The notes: generated by a model not told the origin, from the letters alone. A DNA stretch of 18,068 bases from Lachnoclostridium sp. UBA1241 (GCA_002308955.1 DBWJ01000097.1:1-18068), one strand, 5' to 3'. Counted from the stretch's first letter, positions 1-8,089 are shown. Numbers and translations: made by a program.

Positions 1-158
1 TGAAGCTCCTTCTCAATCGTTACCTGTACCTTGCCGGTAATGTCCTTCAGTACGAGAAATGCCATCGATTTGCCGTCGCGCCAGTTCTCGGCGAAGCCCT
101 TCACGAGGACTTCCTGTCCGGCATAGTTCTTTACGTCTTTGATCTGAATTCTGTCCAT
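1..158 (-). CDS. aspS: N-terminus of a class II aspartyl/asparaginyl-type tRNA synthetase (partial)
   Basis: About 52 codons are visible before the gene leaves the window at base 1. The peptide starts MDRIQIKDVKNYAGQEVLVK and continues with a strand-rich stretch containing GFAENWRDGK and DITGKVQVTI. This fits the OB-fold anticodon-binding domain that begins AspRS, AsnRS and LysRS enzymes, which charge tRNA in the cytosol. The ATG at 158 is preceded by AAGGAGA at a normal distance. The gene follows hisS, and hisS-aspS is a common pair in Firmicutes. The visible sequence looks less like the usual bacterial AspRS opening (GWVQRRRD-like) and more like an archaeal-type or tRNA(Asn)-charging AspRS; that is inference from a short piece. 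An RNA hairpin (CGGCGG at 177-182 with CCGCCG at 187-192) lies just upstream of the ribosome site, without a U tract. Confidence 0.62.
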   Translation of the reverse strand, partial: MDRIQIKDVKNYAGQEVLVKGFAENWRDGKSMAFLVLKDITGKVQVTIEKEL

Positions 159-247
159 GTTTTGTATCTCCTTATACGGCGGGATTCCGCCGGATTGTTA
201 CTTTTTGCGGTCGCCGCATCTTCGCGGATGCTCGATTGCTATGACAT

Positions 248-1558
248 TTAACGCATCTTCGCAGCCAATTCACTGACCGCTACGGCTTCCTGCTCACCGG
301 TTTCCATGTTCTTAAGCATTACGGTGCCGGCAAGGCGCTCCGACTCGCCGATGATTGTAGCGTACGGAATGCCGAGGCGGGCAGCGTATTTCATCTTCTG
401 CTTCATGCCCTTCTGCTGGTAATAAACGTCGGTGGGGATGCCCTGTCCGCGCAGCCCTGCTGCCACCGAAACCGCCGTTCCCATGTCGTCCTCACCCATG
501 GGGATGACGATGCATTTGGCGATGCTTCCGGCCTTCTTAATGAGGCCGTTCTCGCGAAGCTGGTAGAACAGGCGGGTCAGGCCGATGCTGATGCCGATGC
601 CCGGCAGTTTCTGGTCGGTGTAGTACCCGGTCAGGTTATCATAACGGCCGCCCGAGCAGACGCTTCCCATGCTCGGATAATCGTTGAGCATCGTCTCGTA
701 TACGGTGCCGGTGTAGTAGTCAAGTCCTCTCGCAATGGTCAGGTCGATGCGGAACGCGCTCTCCTCAACACCGAACTTCCGAAGGTAGTCAACTACCTTG
801 TTAAGCTCCGCTACGCCCTCGAGATACGTCTCATTGGAAACACCTGCCGCCGAAAGGCCCGCAAGGATTTCATCGTTCGTTCCGGTGATCGCGAGGAATG
901 AAAGGATCCGCTCCGTATCGGCTGCCTGCACGCCGTATTCCGTCAGTTCGGAGATAACGGCGTCGCGTCCGATCTTCTCTAATTTGTCGATGGTGCGTAA
1001 GATATCCCCGATCTTATCCGCATACCCGAGCTCCGTAAAGAACCCGTTCAGTACCTTCCGGTTATTCATGCGGATGGTGAAGGAACCGAAGTCCAGCTCC
1101 TTGAACAGACGGTATATGATTGCCGGCATCTCGGCGTCATACACAAGGTCCAGCGTGTCGGAACCGATGACGTCGATATCGCACTGGTAGAACTCACGGA
1201 AACGTCCCTTCTGCGGGCGCTCGCCGCGGAATACCTTGCTCATCTGGTAGCGCTTAAAGGGGAACGGCAGGTCCGGATAGTGCTGCGCCACATATCTGGC
1301 AAGCGGCACGGTCAGATCAAAGCGGAGCGAAAGGTCGTTGTCGCCCTTCTCAAAGCGGTAAATCTGCTTCTCGGTCTCCCCGCCGGCCTTCGCGAGAAGA
1401 ACCTCGGAAAGCTCGATTGTCGGCGTGTCGAGCGGCAGGAATCCGTACTGCTCGTACACCTTACGAATGGTATCGTACATTTTGTTAAAAGCAATCTGGT
1501 CTTCCGGCAGCAGTTCCATAAATCCCGGAAGAATTCTCGGCTGAACTTTATTTTGCAT
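248..1558 (-). CDS. hisS: Histidyl-tRNA synthetase
   Basis: This 436-residue protein has the normal length for bacterial HisRS, which attaches histidine to tRNA(His) in the cytosol using ATP. Class II motif 2 is seen as FRGERPQKGRFREFYQ (about residues 110-125). The histidine-specific motif RGLDYYTG is at about 277-284, followed by GGRYDNL (about 303-309) and the motif 3 region GIGISIGLTRL (about 320-330). The last 90 or so residues fit the HisRS anticodon-binding domain. The ATG at 1558 has a strong GGAGG site 7 nt upstream. The gene lies 14 bp after the HD-domain gene and about 90 bp before the next synthetase, so co-transcription is likely. No truncation or missing motif is seen. Confidence 0.97.
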   Translation of the reverse strand: MQNKVQPRILPGFMELLPEDQIAFNKMYDTIRKVYEQYGFLPLDTPTIELSEVLLAKAGGETEKQIYRFEKGDNDLSLRFDLTVPLARYVAQHYPDLPFPFKRYQMSKVFRGERPQKGRFREFYQCDIDVIGSDTLDLVYDAEMPAIIYRLFKELDFGSFTIRMNNRKVLNGFFTELGYADKIGDILRTIDKLEKIGRDAVISELTEYGVQAADTERILSFLAITGTNDEILAGLSAAGVSNETYLEGVAELNKVVDYLRKFGVEESAFRIDLTIARGLDYYTGTVYETMLNDYPSMGSVCSGGRYDNLTGYYTDQKLPGIGISIGLTRLFYQLRENGLIKKAGSIAKCIVIPMGEDDMGTAVSVAAGLRGQGIPTDVYYQQKGMKQKMKYAARLGIPYATIIGESERLAGTVMLKNMETGEQEAVAVSELAAKMR

Positions 1559-1572
1559 GGTTTTGCCTCCTG

Positions 1573-2223
1573 TTATGTCGTTTCGGGTTTCCTGGTGTAG
1601 AGTCCGAGCTGCTGCTCCATGTCAATGAATACTTTGACCTGTGCAAACTCGGGCTTGTGGACGACCGAAAGGAACGCTAAGAACACCTTCATGTCGTACT
1701 CACGTACGTCTTCGATCATCATCTCGATGGCCGCGTCAATGGAGAAAGAGGCGCGGTACGAGCGGTTGCTGACAAGGGCGGAGAACACGTCGCACACGCG
1801 GAGAATCCGCGCGCCGAGCGGGATGTCTTCGCCCTCCATATGGTTCGGGTACCCCGACCCGTCATAATTCTCATGGTGGCAGGCAATATAGGAGATGATC
1901 TTCTCCGAATAACTGCCTTCCGCGCGGAGCAGCTCATTGCCCATTGCGGGATGCATCCGCACGTATTTCGTATGCTCGACGCCGAGCATCTCTTCGTTAT
2001 GACCGTACAGCTGTTCCGCGAGCGTCAGTTTTCCGATGTCATGCAGCATTCCGGCAACGCGGATGTCCTCGCATTCCTCCTCGGGAAGCCCCAGCTCCTC
2101 CGCGACCAGACCGGACAGTATGCACACCACGCGGGCATGCGAAAGAAATCCCTGCATGTCGCTTTCCTGCGGGATGTCGTTCGCCACGCGGCGGATCAGT
2201 TCAATCTCCCTGGAATAATCCAT
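1573..2223 (-). CDS. HD-GYP-type phosphohydrolase (possible cyclic-di-GMP phosphodiesterase)
   Basis: The 216-residue protein is a stand-alone HD domain with the extra features of the HD-GYP subfamily. Visible metal-ligand and signature residues are HDIGK (H61, D62), H91 in the MHP motif, HHE (116-118), DGSGYP (121-126) and D145 in the RILRVCDVFSAL stretch, which corresponds to the family's RI..VAD.FDAL. HD-GYP proteins usually hydrolyse cyclic di-GMP; no receiver or sensor domain is attached here and the protein is short, so the substrate is uncertain. Its ATG directly follows the TAG of hemZ (TAGATG), with an AGGAGT ribosome site inside the end of hemZ, which suggests translational coupling. 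No signal peptide or membrane segment is visible. Confidence 0.85.
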   Translation of the reverse strand: MDYSREIELIRRVANDIPQESDMQGFLSHARVVCILSGLVAEELGLPEEECEDIRVAGMLHDIGKLTLAEQLYGHNEEMLGVEHTKYVRMHPAMGNELLRAEGSYSEKIISYIACHHENYDGSGYPNHMEGEDIPLGARILRVCDVFSALVSNRSYRASFSIDAAIEMMIEDVREYDMKVFLAFLSVVHKPEFAQVKVFIDMEQQLGLYTRKPETT

Positions 2224-3756
2224 CTAACACTCCTGTCGGTAACAGTTGGTCAAAAACTCTCTCTTGCGGCCGATCATTTCATCGACGCGCGCTATATAGT
2301 CGGTAAGACTCTTCACATTTTCCACACGTTCAATCCGGTCCTCGTCCGGGAAGACGAATTTGCTCATCGCCCCCGCGCCTGCTGCGAGAATCGTCTGCTT
2401 CTCCTCCATGATGAGGATGTTGTAGATGCCCTCTGTGCCGGGTCTCGCGTACCCTACGTTCTCGAGGTTCTCCGCCATGTTCTTCTGGCGGTACAGGTAG
2501 TACGGTCGGTAATTATGCTCCGCGGCAAATGCTATGGTTCTCTCAAGCATCTCCGAAACCCCTGTCGCTTCCATGCCCTCGTAGCGCTCCTTCTCGGTAG
2601 TAAGGCGTGCCGCGCGCTTCAGCGCGAGCGTATGCACGGTCAGGTTGTCCGGATTCAGCTTCTCGATCTCCGAAAGCGTGTAGCTCACGTCGTCCGGGCC
2701 TTCCCCGGTGAGACCGATGATGATATCCATGTTGATGTTGTCATGGCCGCAGGCTCTTGCGAGCTGAAAAGCCGTCACGATCTGCTCCGCGGTGTGCCGT
2801 CTCCCGATCAGGTCGAGCGTCCGCTGCTGCATCGTCTGCGGATTGATGCTGATGCGGCTCACGCCGTAATCCTTTAGGAGACGGAGCTTTCGTTCCGTCA
2901 CGCTGTCGGGGCGCCCCGCTTCTACCGTATATTCGATTACCTGCTCCATCGGGAGGTTGTCCCGGACGGTCTGCAGGAGTCTTTCAAGCTGTGTCTCATT
3001 TAACGCGGTCGGAGTCCCTCCGCCGATGTAAACGGTCGTAAGACGCTTCCCGGGAAGGCAGGTTCCGAGGAACTGAATCTCCTTCGTAAGCGCGTCAAGA
3101 TAATCCCCGGCGAGGTGGCCGAACTTCGCAAGCGGGTATGATGTGAAGGAGCAGTACGCGCAGGTCGTCGGGCAGAACGGAATGCCGATGTAGATGCTGT
3201 AACCGTTTTTATAATCGATTTCTTCGAGAATTTCCTTCTCTCTTTTCGCAATTACGATTCCGGTCTCGGTCTTTCGGTCGGAACAGAGGTATTCGCTGCG
3301 CATCGCATTCCGGATGTCCTCCTCGCTCCTTCCCTCACAGAGCATCTCATAGATCAGCTTGGTCGGTCTCACGCCGGTAAGAATTCCCCACGGAAGCCCG
3401 TGTCCGACTTCCTTCTCAAGTATTTTGTATACTTCTCTTGCGACGCGGTTGCGGTATGCTTTCCGCTCGCTGTCGATGTTGTCCGCGTCGGCGGAACCGA
3501 TTAATTCTCCCTTTTTATAGATGCGGATGCGGAACCAGTCCTCCATCAGAAGCATACAGAAGGAGAAATCGTTCCCCGCATTTGCATGAAGTAAAAGCGG
3601 GTCGCTGTCCCTGCTTACCACCGTACGCATCGCCTCATCTTCGGCCTCGTAATGCGAAACCTCAAAGTCCGCGCCGGGCAGAAACGCCTTGATTAACGGG
3701 CGCATCTCCTGCTCGTAATCCCTGCCGAATAAATTGAGTTCAACCAGTATTCCCAT
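2224..3756 (-). CDS. hemZ: Radical SAM coproporphyrinogen dehydrogenase-like protein HemZ
   Basis: The 510-residue protein has the radical SAM cluster motif IGIPFCPTTCAYC (C195, C199, C202; CxxxCxxC), followed by the glycine-rich IGGGTPTAL stretch typical of HemN-family enzymes. The N-terminal 180 or so residues before the cluster are longer than in HemN and fit the HemZ branch found in Firmicutes. HemN-type enzymes oxidatively decarboxylate coproporphyrinogen III without oxygen. The exact reaction of HemZ is less certain, and some relatives have other roles. The enzyme is expected in the cytosol and to need a 4Fe-4S cluster and S-adenosylmethionine. It sits 11 bp downstream of the MBL-fold gene and abuts the HD gene, in the same order as in other Clostridia (family knowledge). 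The frame is intact. Confidence 0.9.
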   Translation of the reverse strand: MGILVELNLFGRDYEQEMRPLIKAFLPGADFEVSHYEAEDEAMRTVVSRDSDPLLLHANAGNDFSFCMLLMEDWFRIRIYKKGELIGSADADNIDSERKAYRNRVAREVYKILEKEVGHGLPWGILTGVRPTKLIYEMLCEGRSEEDIRNAMRSEYLCSDRKTETGIVIAKREKEILEEIDYKNGYSIYIGIPFCPTTCAYCSFTSYPLAKFGHLAGDYLDALTKEIQFLGTCLPGKRLTTVYIGGGTPTALNETQLERLLQTVRDNLPMEQVIEYTVEAGRPDSVTERKLRLLKDYGVSRISINPQTMQQRTLDLIGRRHTAEQIVTAFQLARACGHDNINMDIIIGLTGEGPDDVSYTLSEIEKLNPDNLTVHTLALKRAARLTTEKERYEGMEATGVSEMLERTIAFAAEHNYRPYYLYRQKNMAENLENVGYARPGTEGIYNILIMEEKQTILAAGAGAMSKFVFPDEDRIERVENVKSLTDYIARVDEMIGRKREFLTNCYRQEC

Positions 3757-3767
3757 ATTTAACTATT

Positions 3768-4427
3768 TCATTTGCCGCGTCTTTCAAAAGTATAGAAATT
3801 ATAGCGCTTCTCATAGGCGATGTTGGTCGCCGGCCCGTGTCCCGGAAGGACAATCGTTTCATCCGGAAGGCTGTAGAGCACCTCCTTCACGGAACGAAGC
3901 AGCGTCTCTGCGTCGCCGGTCGGAAGATCCGTCCGCCCGATGCTTTCCATAAAAAGCGTATCGCCGGACACAAGAAGCCCTTCGGCCGGGAAGAAATAGC
4001 TGTAGCCACCCGCCGTATGTCCGGGCGTGTGCAGGCACGTGATGTACATGCCGGCAAGCTCTGCCAGCTCCTCATTCTGCACAAAGCGGTCCGGGGCAAT
4101 CCGAAGCGCATCGGGATGCGGATATGCTTCCTGAAACATCGCCGGAAGGATGCTGCCCGAATCGGAAAGGATATCCTTCTCCTCCTCGCCCGCAATTACC
4201 GGAATGCCGTATTCCGTCTTCAGGTTCTGCACCGCTCCGACATGATCAAAATGTCCGTGCGTCAGCAGAATCGCAACCGGCTTCATTCCCGTCTCGTGCA
4301 CCGCGTCCTTAATCTTCGCGGCATCGGCGCCCGGGTCGAAAATCAGCAGTTCCTTCGTCTCGGGGTTGCCGATCAGGTAACAATTGGTTTCAAGCGGTCC
4401 CACCGGAACCGTTTTAACAATATGCAT
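3768..4427 (-). CDS. MBL-fold metallo-hydrolase (glyoxalase II-like)
   Basis: The 219-residue protein opens with a typical glyoxalase-II-like strand (MHIVKTVPVGPLETNCYLIG) and has the metal-binding motif THGHFDH (H57, H59, D61, H62). Further ligands appear in HTPGHTAGG, in a SGDTLF motif, and in LPGHGPATN near the C-terminus. These bind two metal ions in hydrolases of the hydroxyacylglutathione hydrolase superfamily. The small size, without the C-terminal helical domain of true GloB, fits the YqgX/YcbL-type group found next to rel in Firmicutes; the substrate is unknown. The ATG at 4427 has an AAAGGAGT ribosome site about 5 nt away. It lies 62 bp after rel and 11 bp before hemZ, probably in one operon. 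Confidence 0.9.
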   Translation of the reverse strand: MHIVKTVPVGPLETNCYLIGNPETKELLIFDPGADAAKIKDAVHETGMKPVAILLTHGHFDHVGAVQNLKTEYGIPVIAGEEEKDILSDSGSILPAMFQEAYPHPDALRIAPDRFVQNEELAELAGMYITCLHTPGHTAGGYSYFFPAEGLLVSGDTLFMESIGRTDLPTGDAETLLRSVKEVLYSLPDETIVLPGHGPATNIAYEKRYNFYTFERRGK

Positions 4428-4489
4428 AGGGACTCCTTTGCAGGTTCAACGTCACATCCGCCGCCGCGGCTCATCGCCGGGCAATGCCT

Positions 4490-6760
4490 TTAGCCGGTTG
4501 TGCGCTCGATGTCCACAATGTTCGGCTGCGAGCTGAGGCGGTTTATAATCTCGTTCAGCTGTTCCTTGCCGTGGATGGCGAAGGAAACGGTGATCGTACT
4601 GATATCGTTCTTGCCCGGTCTCGCGGAAACCGAGTTGATGTTTACTTTGTCTTCACTGAGAACCTTCATGATGCCGAGAAGAACACCCGGATTGTTCCGC
4701 GCGAAGATGCGGATCTCCGCGTTGTAGATGCGGTCTTCCTTCTCGCTCGCCTCGAGGTTCCATTCGGCGTCGATGAGACGGACTTTGTCGGATTCCGGCA
4801 GGTGGATCATGTTCACGCAGTCGGTCCGGTGAATCGTCACGCCGCGGCCTCTTGTGACATAGCCGATAATCTCGTCTCCGGGAACCGGCGCGCAGCACTT
4901 CGAAAAATGCACGGCCACATCGTCCATTCCCTGCACGATGATGCTTCCTTTATGATGCTGGGAGCGCGGACGCTCGCCGGGCTTGTCGCTGATTCCGGAG
5001 AGCAGCTGCTCTTCCGTAACGAGCTTGCTCTGCGCCTTCTTCCACTCCTCATACAGCCGGTTGACAATCTGGCCTTCCTTGAGGCTTCCGTGTCCGATTG
5101 CCGCAAGCAAAGAGTCCCAGTCGCGAAATCCGTATTTTCTTAGGCAGATGTCCTGATATTCCGGCTTCAGCACGTCGGAAAGCTTGATGCCCTTGGCCTT
5201 CGCGTAATCGGCCATCAGGTTCTTGCCGTGGGTGATATTGTCTTCCTTCAGCTCGGCCTTGAACCACTGGCTGATCTTGTTCTTCGCCTGTGAGCTCTTG
5301 ACGATCTTGAGCCAGTCACGGCTCGGACCACGGGAGTTCTGCGAAGTCAGAATCTCAATCTGGTCGCCGTTCTGAATCTCATAATCAATCGTAACAAGCT
5401 TGCCGTTGACCTTCGCGCCGACCATCTTGTTGCCGACCGCGCTGTGGATGCTGTACGCAAAATCCACCGGGTTACTGCCGACCGGGAGCGTCTTCACGTC
5501 GCCGGTAGGCGTAAAGCAGTATACGTTATCATTGAATAAGTCAAAGTCATTCTTAAGGGAGTTCAAAAACTCCTTGTTGTCGGACATGTCGCGCTGCCAC
5601 TCGAGAATCTCACGAAGCCATGTCATCTTCTCGGTTTCGGTTTCCTTGGCGGTGCGGCCTTCCTGCGCCTCCTTATACTTCCAGTGCGCAGCGATACCGT
5701 ACTCGGCGATTCGGTGCATCTCCTTCGTGCGGATCTGAATCTCGAAAGGTGTGCCATTTGGCGCAATTAACGAGGTGTGAAGCGACTGGTACATGTTCGG
5801 CTTCGGCATCGCGATGTAGTCCTTGAAACGGCCGGGGATCGGCTTGTACATCTCGTGGATGACGCCGAGCGCCGCATAGCAGTCCTTCACGGAATCGACG
5901 ATGATGCGGATGGCGAACAGGTCGTAAATCTGGTCAAGCGTCTTGTTCTGGTTGACCATTTTGCGGTAAATGCTAAAGAAATGCTTGGCTCTTCCGTTAA
6001 TCTCCGCTTCGATGCCGGCTTCCTTCAGCTGCGCGGAAACCTCTTTCGTGATTTCTGCGATAAATGCCTCGCGTTCCGCCCGCGTCGCCTTGATGCCTTC
6101 CGAAAGCTTCTTATATACGTCGGGCTCGAGGTACTTGAGAGCAAGGTCGTCGAGCTCGGTTTTTATCTTACTGATACCGAGACGCTGCGCAAGCGGCGAG
6201 TAGATATCGAGCGTCTCGCGGGACTTCTCGATCTGCTTCTCGGGCGTCTGGTACTGCATGGTTCGCTGGTTATGAAGGCGGTCGGCCAGCTTGATGACTA
6301 TGACACGGATGTCCTTCGCCATCGCGATGAACATCTTACGGAGGTTCTCCGCCTGGACCTCAATCTTGTCCTGCGAATAATTCAGCTGTGTCAGCTTGGT
6401 AACACCGTCAACGAGCGATGCCACGTCGGAGCCGAATTCATCCAGCACCTGCTGCTCGGTGATCGCGGTGTCCTCAACGACGTCATGCAGGATTCCCGCA
6501 ATGATCGTTTCCTTATCCATCTCAAGCTCGGCGAGAATGATCGCCACCGACAGCGGATGGATGATATACGGCTCGCCGCTCTTACGGCGCTGGTCCCCGT
6601 GGGCCTCGCGCGCAAGGCGGTACGCCTTCTCGATGGAAGAAAGGTCCGTATTCGGACGGTACTTCCGTATCGTAGCAAGCAGTTTCTGATAAAGCACTTC
6701 CGGGTCGGTGAAATCACTGGTCATACCGACGCGTCCGGTGTCTTTCGTATCGTCACTCAT
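4490..6760 (-). CDS. rel: Bifunctional (p)ppGpp synthetase/hydrolase (long RSH, Rel)
   Basis: The 756-residue protein has the full long-RSH layout. The N-terminal hydrolase domain keeps H68 and the HD pair H92-D93 followed by VVEDT. The synthetase domain has RFKDYIAMPKPNMYQSLHT (about 311-329) and EIQIRT (about 340-345). A TGS domain (about 413-475), a conserved CC pair (C622, C623) and a C-terminal ACT domain (about 685-756) follow. The RxKD form of the synthetase motif is that of bifunctional Rel enzymes rather than the ExDD form of RelA, and the hydrolase residues are present, so both activities are expected. Rel makes and degrades the stringent-response alarmone at ribosomes. The ATG at 6760 has an excellent AAAGGAGG site. 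The gene is downstream of apt across a 628-bp repeat-filled spacer. Confidence 0.97.
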   Translation of the reverse strand: MSDDTKDTGRVGMTSDFTDPEVLYQKLLATIRKYRPNTDLSSIEKAYRLAREAHGDQRRKSGEPYIIHPLSVAIILAELEMDKETIIAGILHDVVEDTAITEQQVLDEFGSDVASLVDGVTKLTQLNYSQDKIEVQAENLRKMFIAMAKDIRVIVIKLADRLHNQRTMQYQTPEKQIEKSRETLDIYSPLAQRLGISKIKTELDDLALKYLEPDVYKKLSEGIKATRAEREAFIAEITKEVSAQLKEAGIEAEINGRAKHFFSIYRKMVNQNKTLDQIYDLFAIRIIVDSVKDCYAALGVIHEMYKPIPGRFKDYIAMPKPNMYQSLHTSLIAPNGTPFEIQIRTKEMHRIAEYGIAAHWKYKEAQEGRTAKETETEKMTWLREILEWQRDMSDNKEFLNSLKNDFDLFNDNVYCFTPTGDVKTLPVGSNPVDFAYSIHSAVGNKMVGAKVNGKLVTIDYEIQNGDQIEILTSQNSRGPSRDWLKIVKSSQAKNKISQWFKAELKEDNITHGKNLMADYAKAKGIKLSDVLKPEYQDICLRKYGFRDWDSLLAAIGHGSLKEGQIVNRLYEEWKKAQSKLVTEEQLLSGISDKPGERPRSQHHKGSIIVQGMDDVAVHFSKCCAPVPGDEIIGYVTRGRGVTIHRTDCVNMIHLPESDKVRLIDAEWNLEASEKEDRIYNAEIRIFARNNPGVLLGIMKVLSEDKVNINSVSARPGKNDISTITVSFAIHGKEQLNEIINRLSSQPNIVDIERTTG

Positions 6761-6800
6761 AACGAACCTCCTTTCCTGGTTTCTATGTTTGCCCGCCGTG

Positions 6801-6927
6801 TGGCAGGCAGCGAATTGTAGTATATCTGCAGGCTGCCTAGGTGGCAGGCAGCCTCAGAAGCTGAATTCTTCGCATGCCTGCCACCTGGCGCGCCTGCTGT
6901 GAACTGTATTTTTGCGCGCCTGCCACC
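6801..6927. repeat. Nested inverted and direct repeats in the rel leader
   Basis: Several short repeats are packed here. AGGTGGCAGGCA (6839-6850) pairs perfectly with TGCCTGCCACCT (6875-6886) across a 24-nt loop. AGGCTGCCT (6830-6838) pairs perfectly with AGGCAGCCT (6846-6854) across 7 nt. The two stems share bases, so they cannot form together. TGGCAGGCAGC occurs directly at 6801-6811 and 6842-6852, and GCGCGCCTGC at 6888-6897 and 6914-6923. The block lies 40-170 bp before the rel start, in the untranslated region if transcription comes from apt. No U tract follows, so it is not an obvious terminator. TATACT (6819-6824) and TACAAT (6814-6819) on the minus strand could be -10 boxes, but I see no good -35 box. 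Confidence 0.65.
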
Positions 6928-7342
6928 CGGCGGGCGTGCCTGGAAGCCGTTTCCGCTCTCCGGTGGGCCGCGAGTTGCTCTTTAGAATCTTCTGCTCCGC
7001 GTCATCCGGCGTGCCCGGAAGCCATTTTCGCTCTCCGGTGGGCCGCGAGTTGCTCTTTAGAATCTTCTGCTCCGCGCTGTTGGCGTGCCTTGAAGCCATT
7101 TCCGCTCTCCGGTGGGCCGCGATTTACTCTTTAGAAGCTTCTGCTCCGCGCTGTCGGCACCCCTGGAAGCCATTCTTGCTCTCCGGTGGGCCGCGAGTTG
7201 CTCTTTAGAAGCTTCTGCTCCGCGTCATCCGGCGTGCCTACTAGCTATTTTCGTGCTCAGGTGGGCCGCGAGTTGCTCTTTAGAAACTTCACCCCCCACG
7301 TCAGCAGCGTGCCTGGAAGCCATTCTCGCTCTCCGGTGGGCC
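6928..7342. repeat. Tandem array of 74-75-bp GC-rich repeats between apt and rel
   Basis: The marker GGTGGGCC recurs with the base before it at 6961, 7036, 7110, 7184, 7259 and 7334, giving spacings of 75, 74, 74, 75 and 75 bp. Five full units and two partial ends are present. Units share blocks such as GAGTTGCTCTTTAGAA, TCTGCTCCGCG and GAAGCCATT, and differ by substitutions and small indels; the fifth unit is most diverged in its middle. Within a unit, CGCGAG can pair with CTCCGCG and CCGGAAGC with GCTCTCCGG, each with one bulged C, so each unit could fold into two hairpins. The 74-bp steps break any reading frame, which argues against a repeat protein. Together with the adjacent block this fills most of the 628-bp gap. 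I do not recognise the family. Confidence 0.9.
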
Positions 7343-7388
7343 AAGCCCCCTCTTAGCAAGTAGCTCCGCGAAGTCCGAAGGCTCCCGT

Positions 7389-7916
7389 CTACTTCCCCGG
7401 ATACTTGATAACGCTCTTCACGTCGTACTTTGCAAGCTTCTTTCTGCCCTGAAGGCCTTCAAGCTCCATCAGGAACGCAATTCTTACTACGGTGCCGCCG
7501 AGGCGCTCTACCATCTTGGCGATGGCTTCGATCGTGCCGCCGGTTGCGATCAGGTCATCGATGATGACAATCTTGTCGCCCGGTTTGATAGCGTCCTTAT
7601 GCATCTCAACGGTCGCTGTGCCGTACTCAAGCGCGTAGGTCTCCTCGATAGTCTCGCACGGAAGCTTACCCTTCTTGCGGGCCAGAACGAAGGACTTGTG
7701 CAGGTTGTAGGCAATCGGCGCGCCGAAGATAAAGCCTCTCGACTCCGCTCCGACGATGGCGTCGAATTCCACACCCTTCAGAAGCTTCTGAATACTGTCA
7801 ATCGCGAGCTGCAATCCGTCCGGATCCTGAATAACGCTCGTAACATCGCGAAACATAATTCCGGGCTCCGGAAAATCCGGAATCGTCCGTACATAATCTT
7901 CAATCTTCTTTTTCAT
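7389..7916 (-). CDS. apt: Adenine phosphoribosyltransferase
   Basis: The 175-residue protein matches the usual size of APRT, which makes AMP from adenine and PRPP in the cytosol. It begins with the typical region KIEDYVRTIPDFPEPGI followed by MFRDVTSV. It carries the GAESRGFIFG motif and the PRPP-binding loop VIIDDLIATGGT. An ATG 24 codons further upstream (7988) is open in frame, but it would lie almost at the predicted transcription start and would add a non-family N-terminus. The ATG at 7916 with an AGAGGG site about 9 nt away is therefore preferred. The gene is first in the apt-rel operon arrangement common in Firmicutes. It ends with TAG, and no terminator is seen before the repeat array. 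Confidence 0.96.
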   Translation of the reverse strand: MKKKIEDYVRTIPDFPEPGIMFRDVTSVIQDPDGLQLAIDSIQKLLKGVEFDAIVGAESRGFIFGAPIAYNLHKSFVLARKKGKLPCETIEETYALEYGTATVEMHKDAIKPGDKIVIIDDLIATGGTIEAIAKMVERLGGTVVRIAFLMELEGLQGRKKLAKYDVKSVIKYPGK

Positions 7917-8000
7917 GGCGTAAACCCTCTTCTTCCCAATTTCACGGGCTTTTTTGTGCGAAAAATGCCATTTCACACAAGTACCCATTCTAAAAATATG

Positions 8001-8029
8001 ATTATAGCACCAATTCCGTTTTTCTACAA
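8001..8029 (-). promoter_or_regulatory. Sigma-A-type promoter for apt and the downstream operon
   Basis: On the minus strand there is a perfect TATAAT (8001-8006) and a weaker TTGTAG (8024-8029), separated by exactly 17 bp. Transcription would start near 7994, leaving a leader of about 78 nt before the apt ATG at 7916. It sits just after the terminator of the neighbouring anti-sigma gene, which fits an operon boundary. Confidence 0.72.
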
Positions 8030-8030
8030 C

Positions 8031-8069
8031 AAAAAATATCCCGGGCAGTCATCTATACTGCCCGGGATA
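8031..8069 (-). terminator. Rho-independent terminator of the DUF4179-like anti-sigma gene
   Basis: A perfect 13-bp inverted repeat, TATCCCGGGCAGT (8037-8049) and ACTGCCCGGGATA (8057-8069), encloses a 7-nt loop. On the minus strand it is followed by six T residues (8036-8031). It starts about 20 bp after the stop codon at 8090 and separates the accessory region from the apt operon. Confidence 0.95.
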
Positions 8070-8089
8070 CTCATTCTTATCATAACACT

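Noticed and set aside
177..192. Terminator or T-box leader between hisS and the next synthetase
   Set aside because: The 6-bp stem has no U tract, and the gap of about 90 bp is too short for a T-box leader with its conserved elements.
1840..2877. Long plus-strand open frame of 345 codons opposite the HD and hemZ genes
   Set aside because: It is antisense to two well-supported genes with clear motifs, crosses their junction, and its translation shows no recognisable domain.
5777..6820. Long plus-strand open frame of 347 codons opposite rel
   Set aside because: Shadow of the rel reading frame; composition is rich in L, V, R and D as expected from the reverse strand of a GC-rich gene.
6928..7342. 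CRISPR array
   Set aside because: The whole 74-75-bp unit repeats; there are no unique spacers between short constant repeats and no cas genes.
6854..7363. Open frames on both strands across the 75-bp repeats, which read as repeat peptides (for example AEQKILKSNSRPTGERK)
   Set aside because: The 74-bp steps shift the frame between units, no ribosome site is seen, and open frames occur on both strands as expected of GC-rich repeats.
7917..7988. Upstream start extending apt by 24 codons
   Set aside because: The extra residues do not look like the APRT family, and this ATG would be only a few bases after the predicted transcription start.
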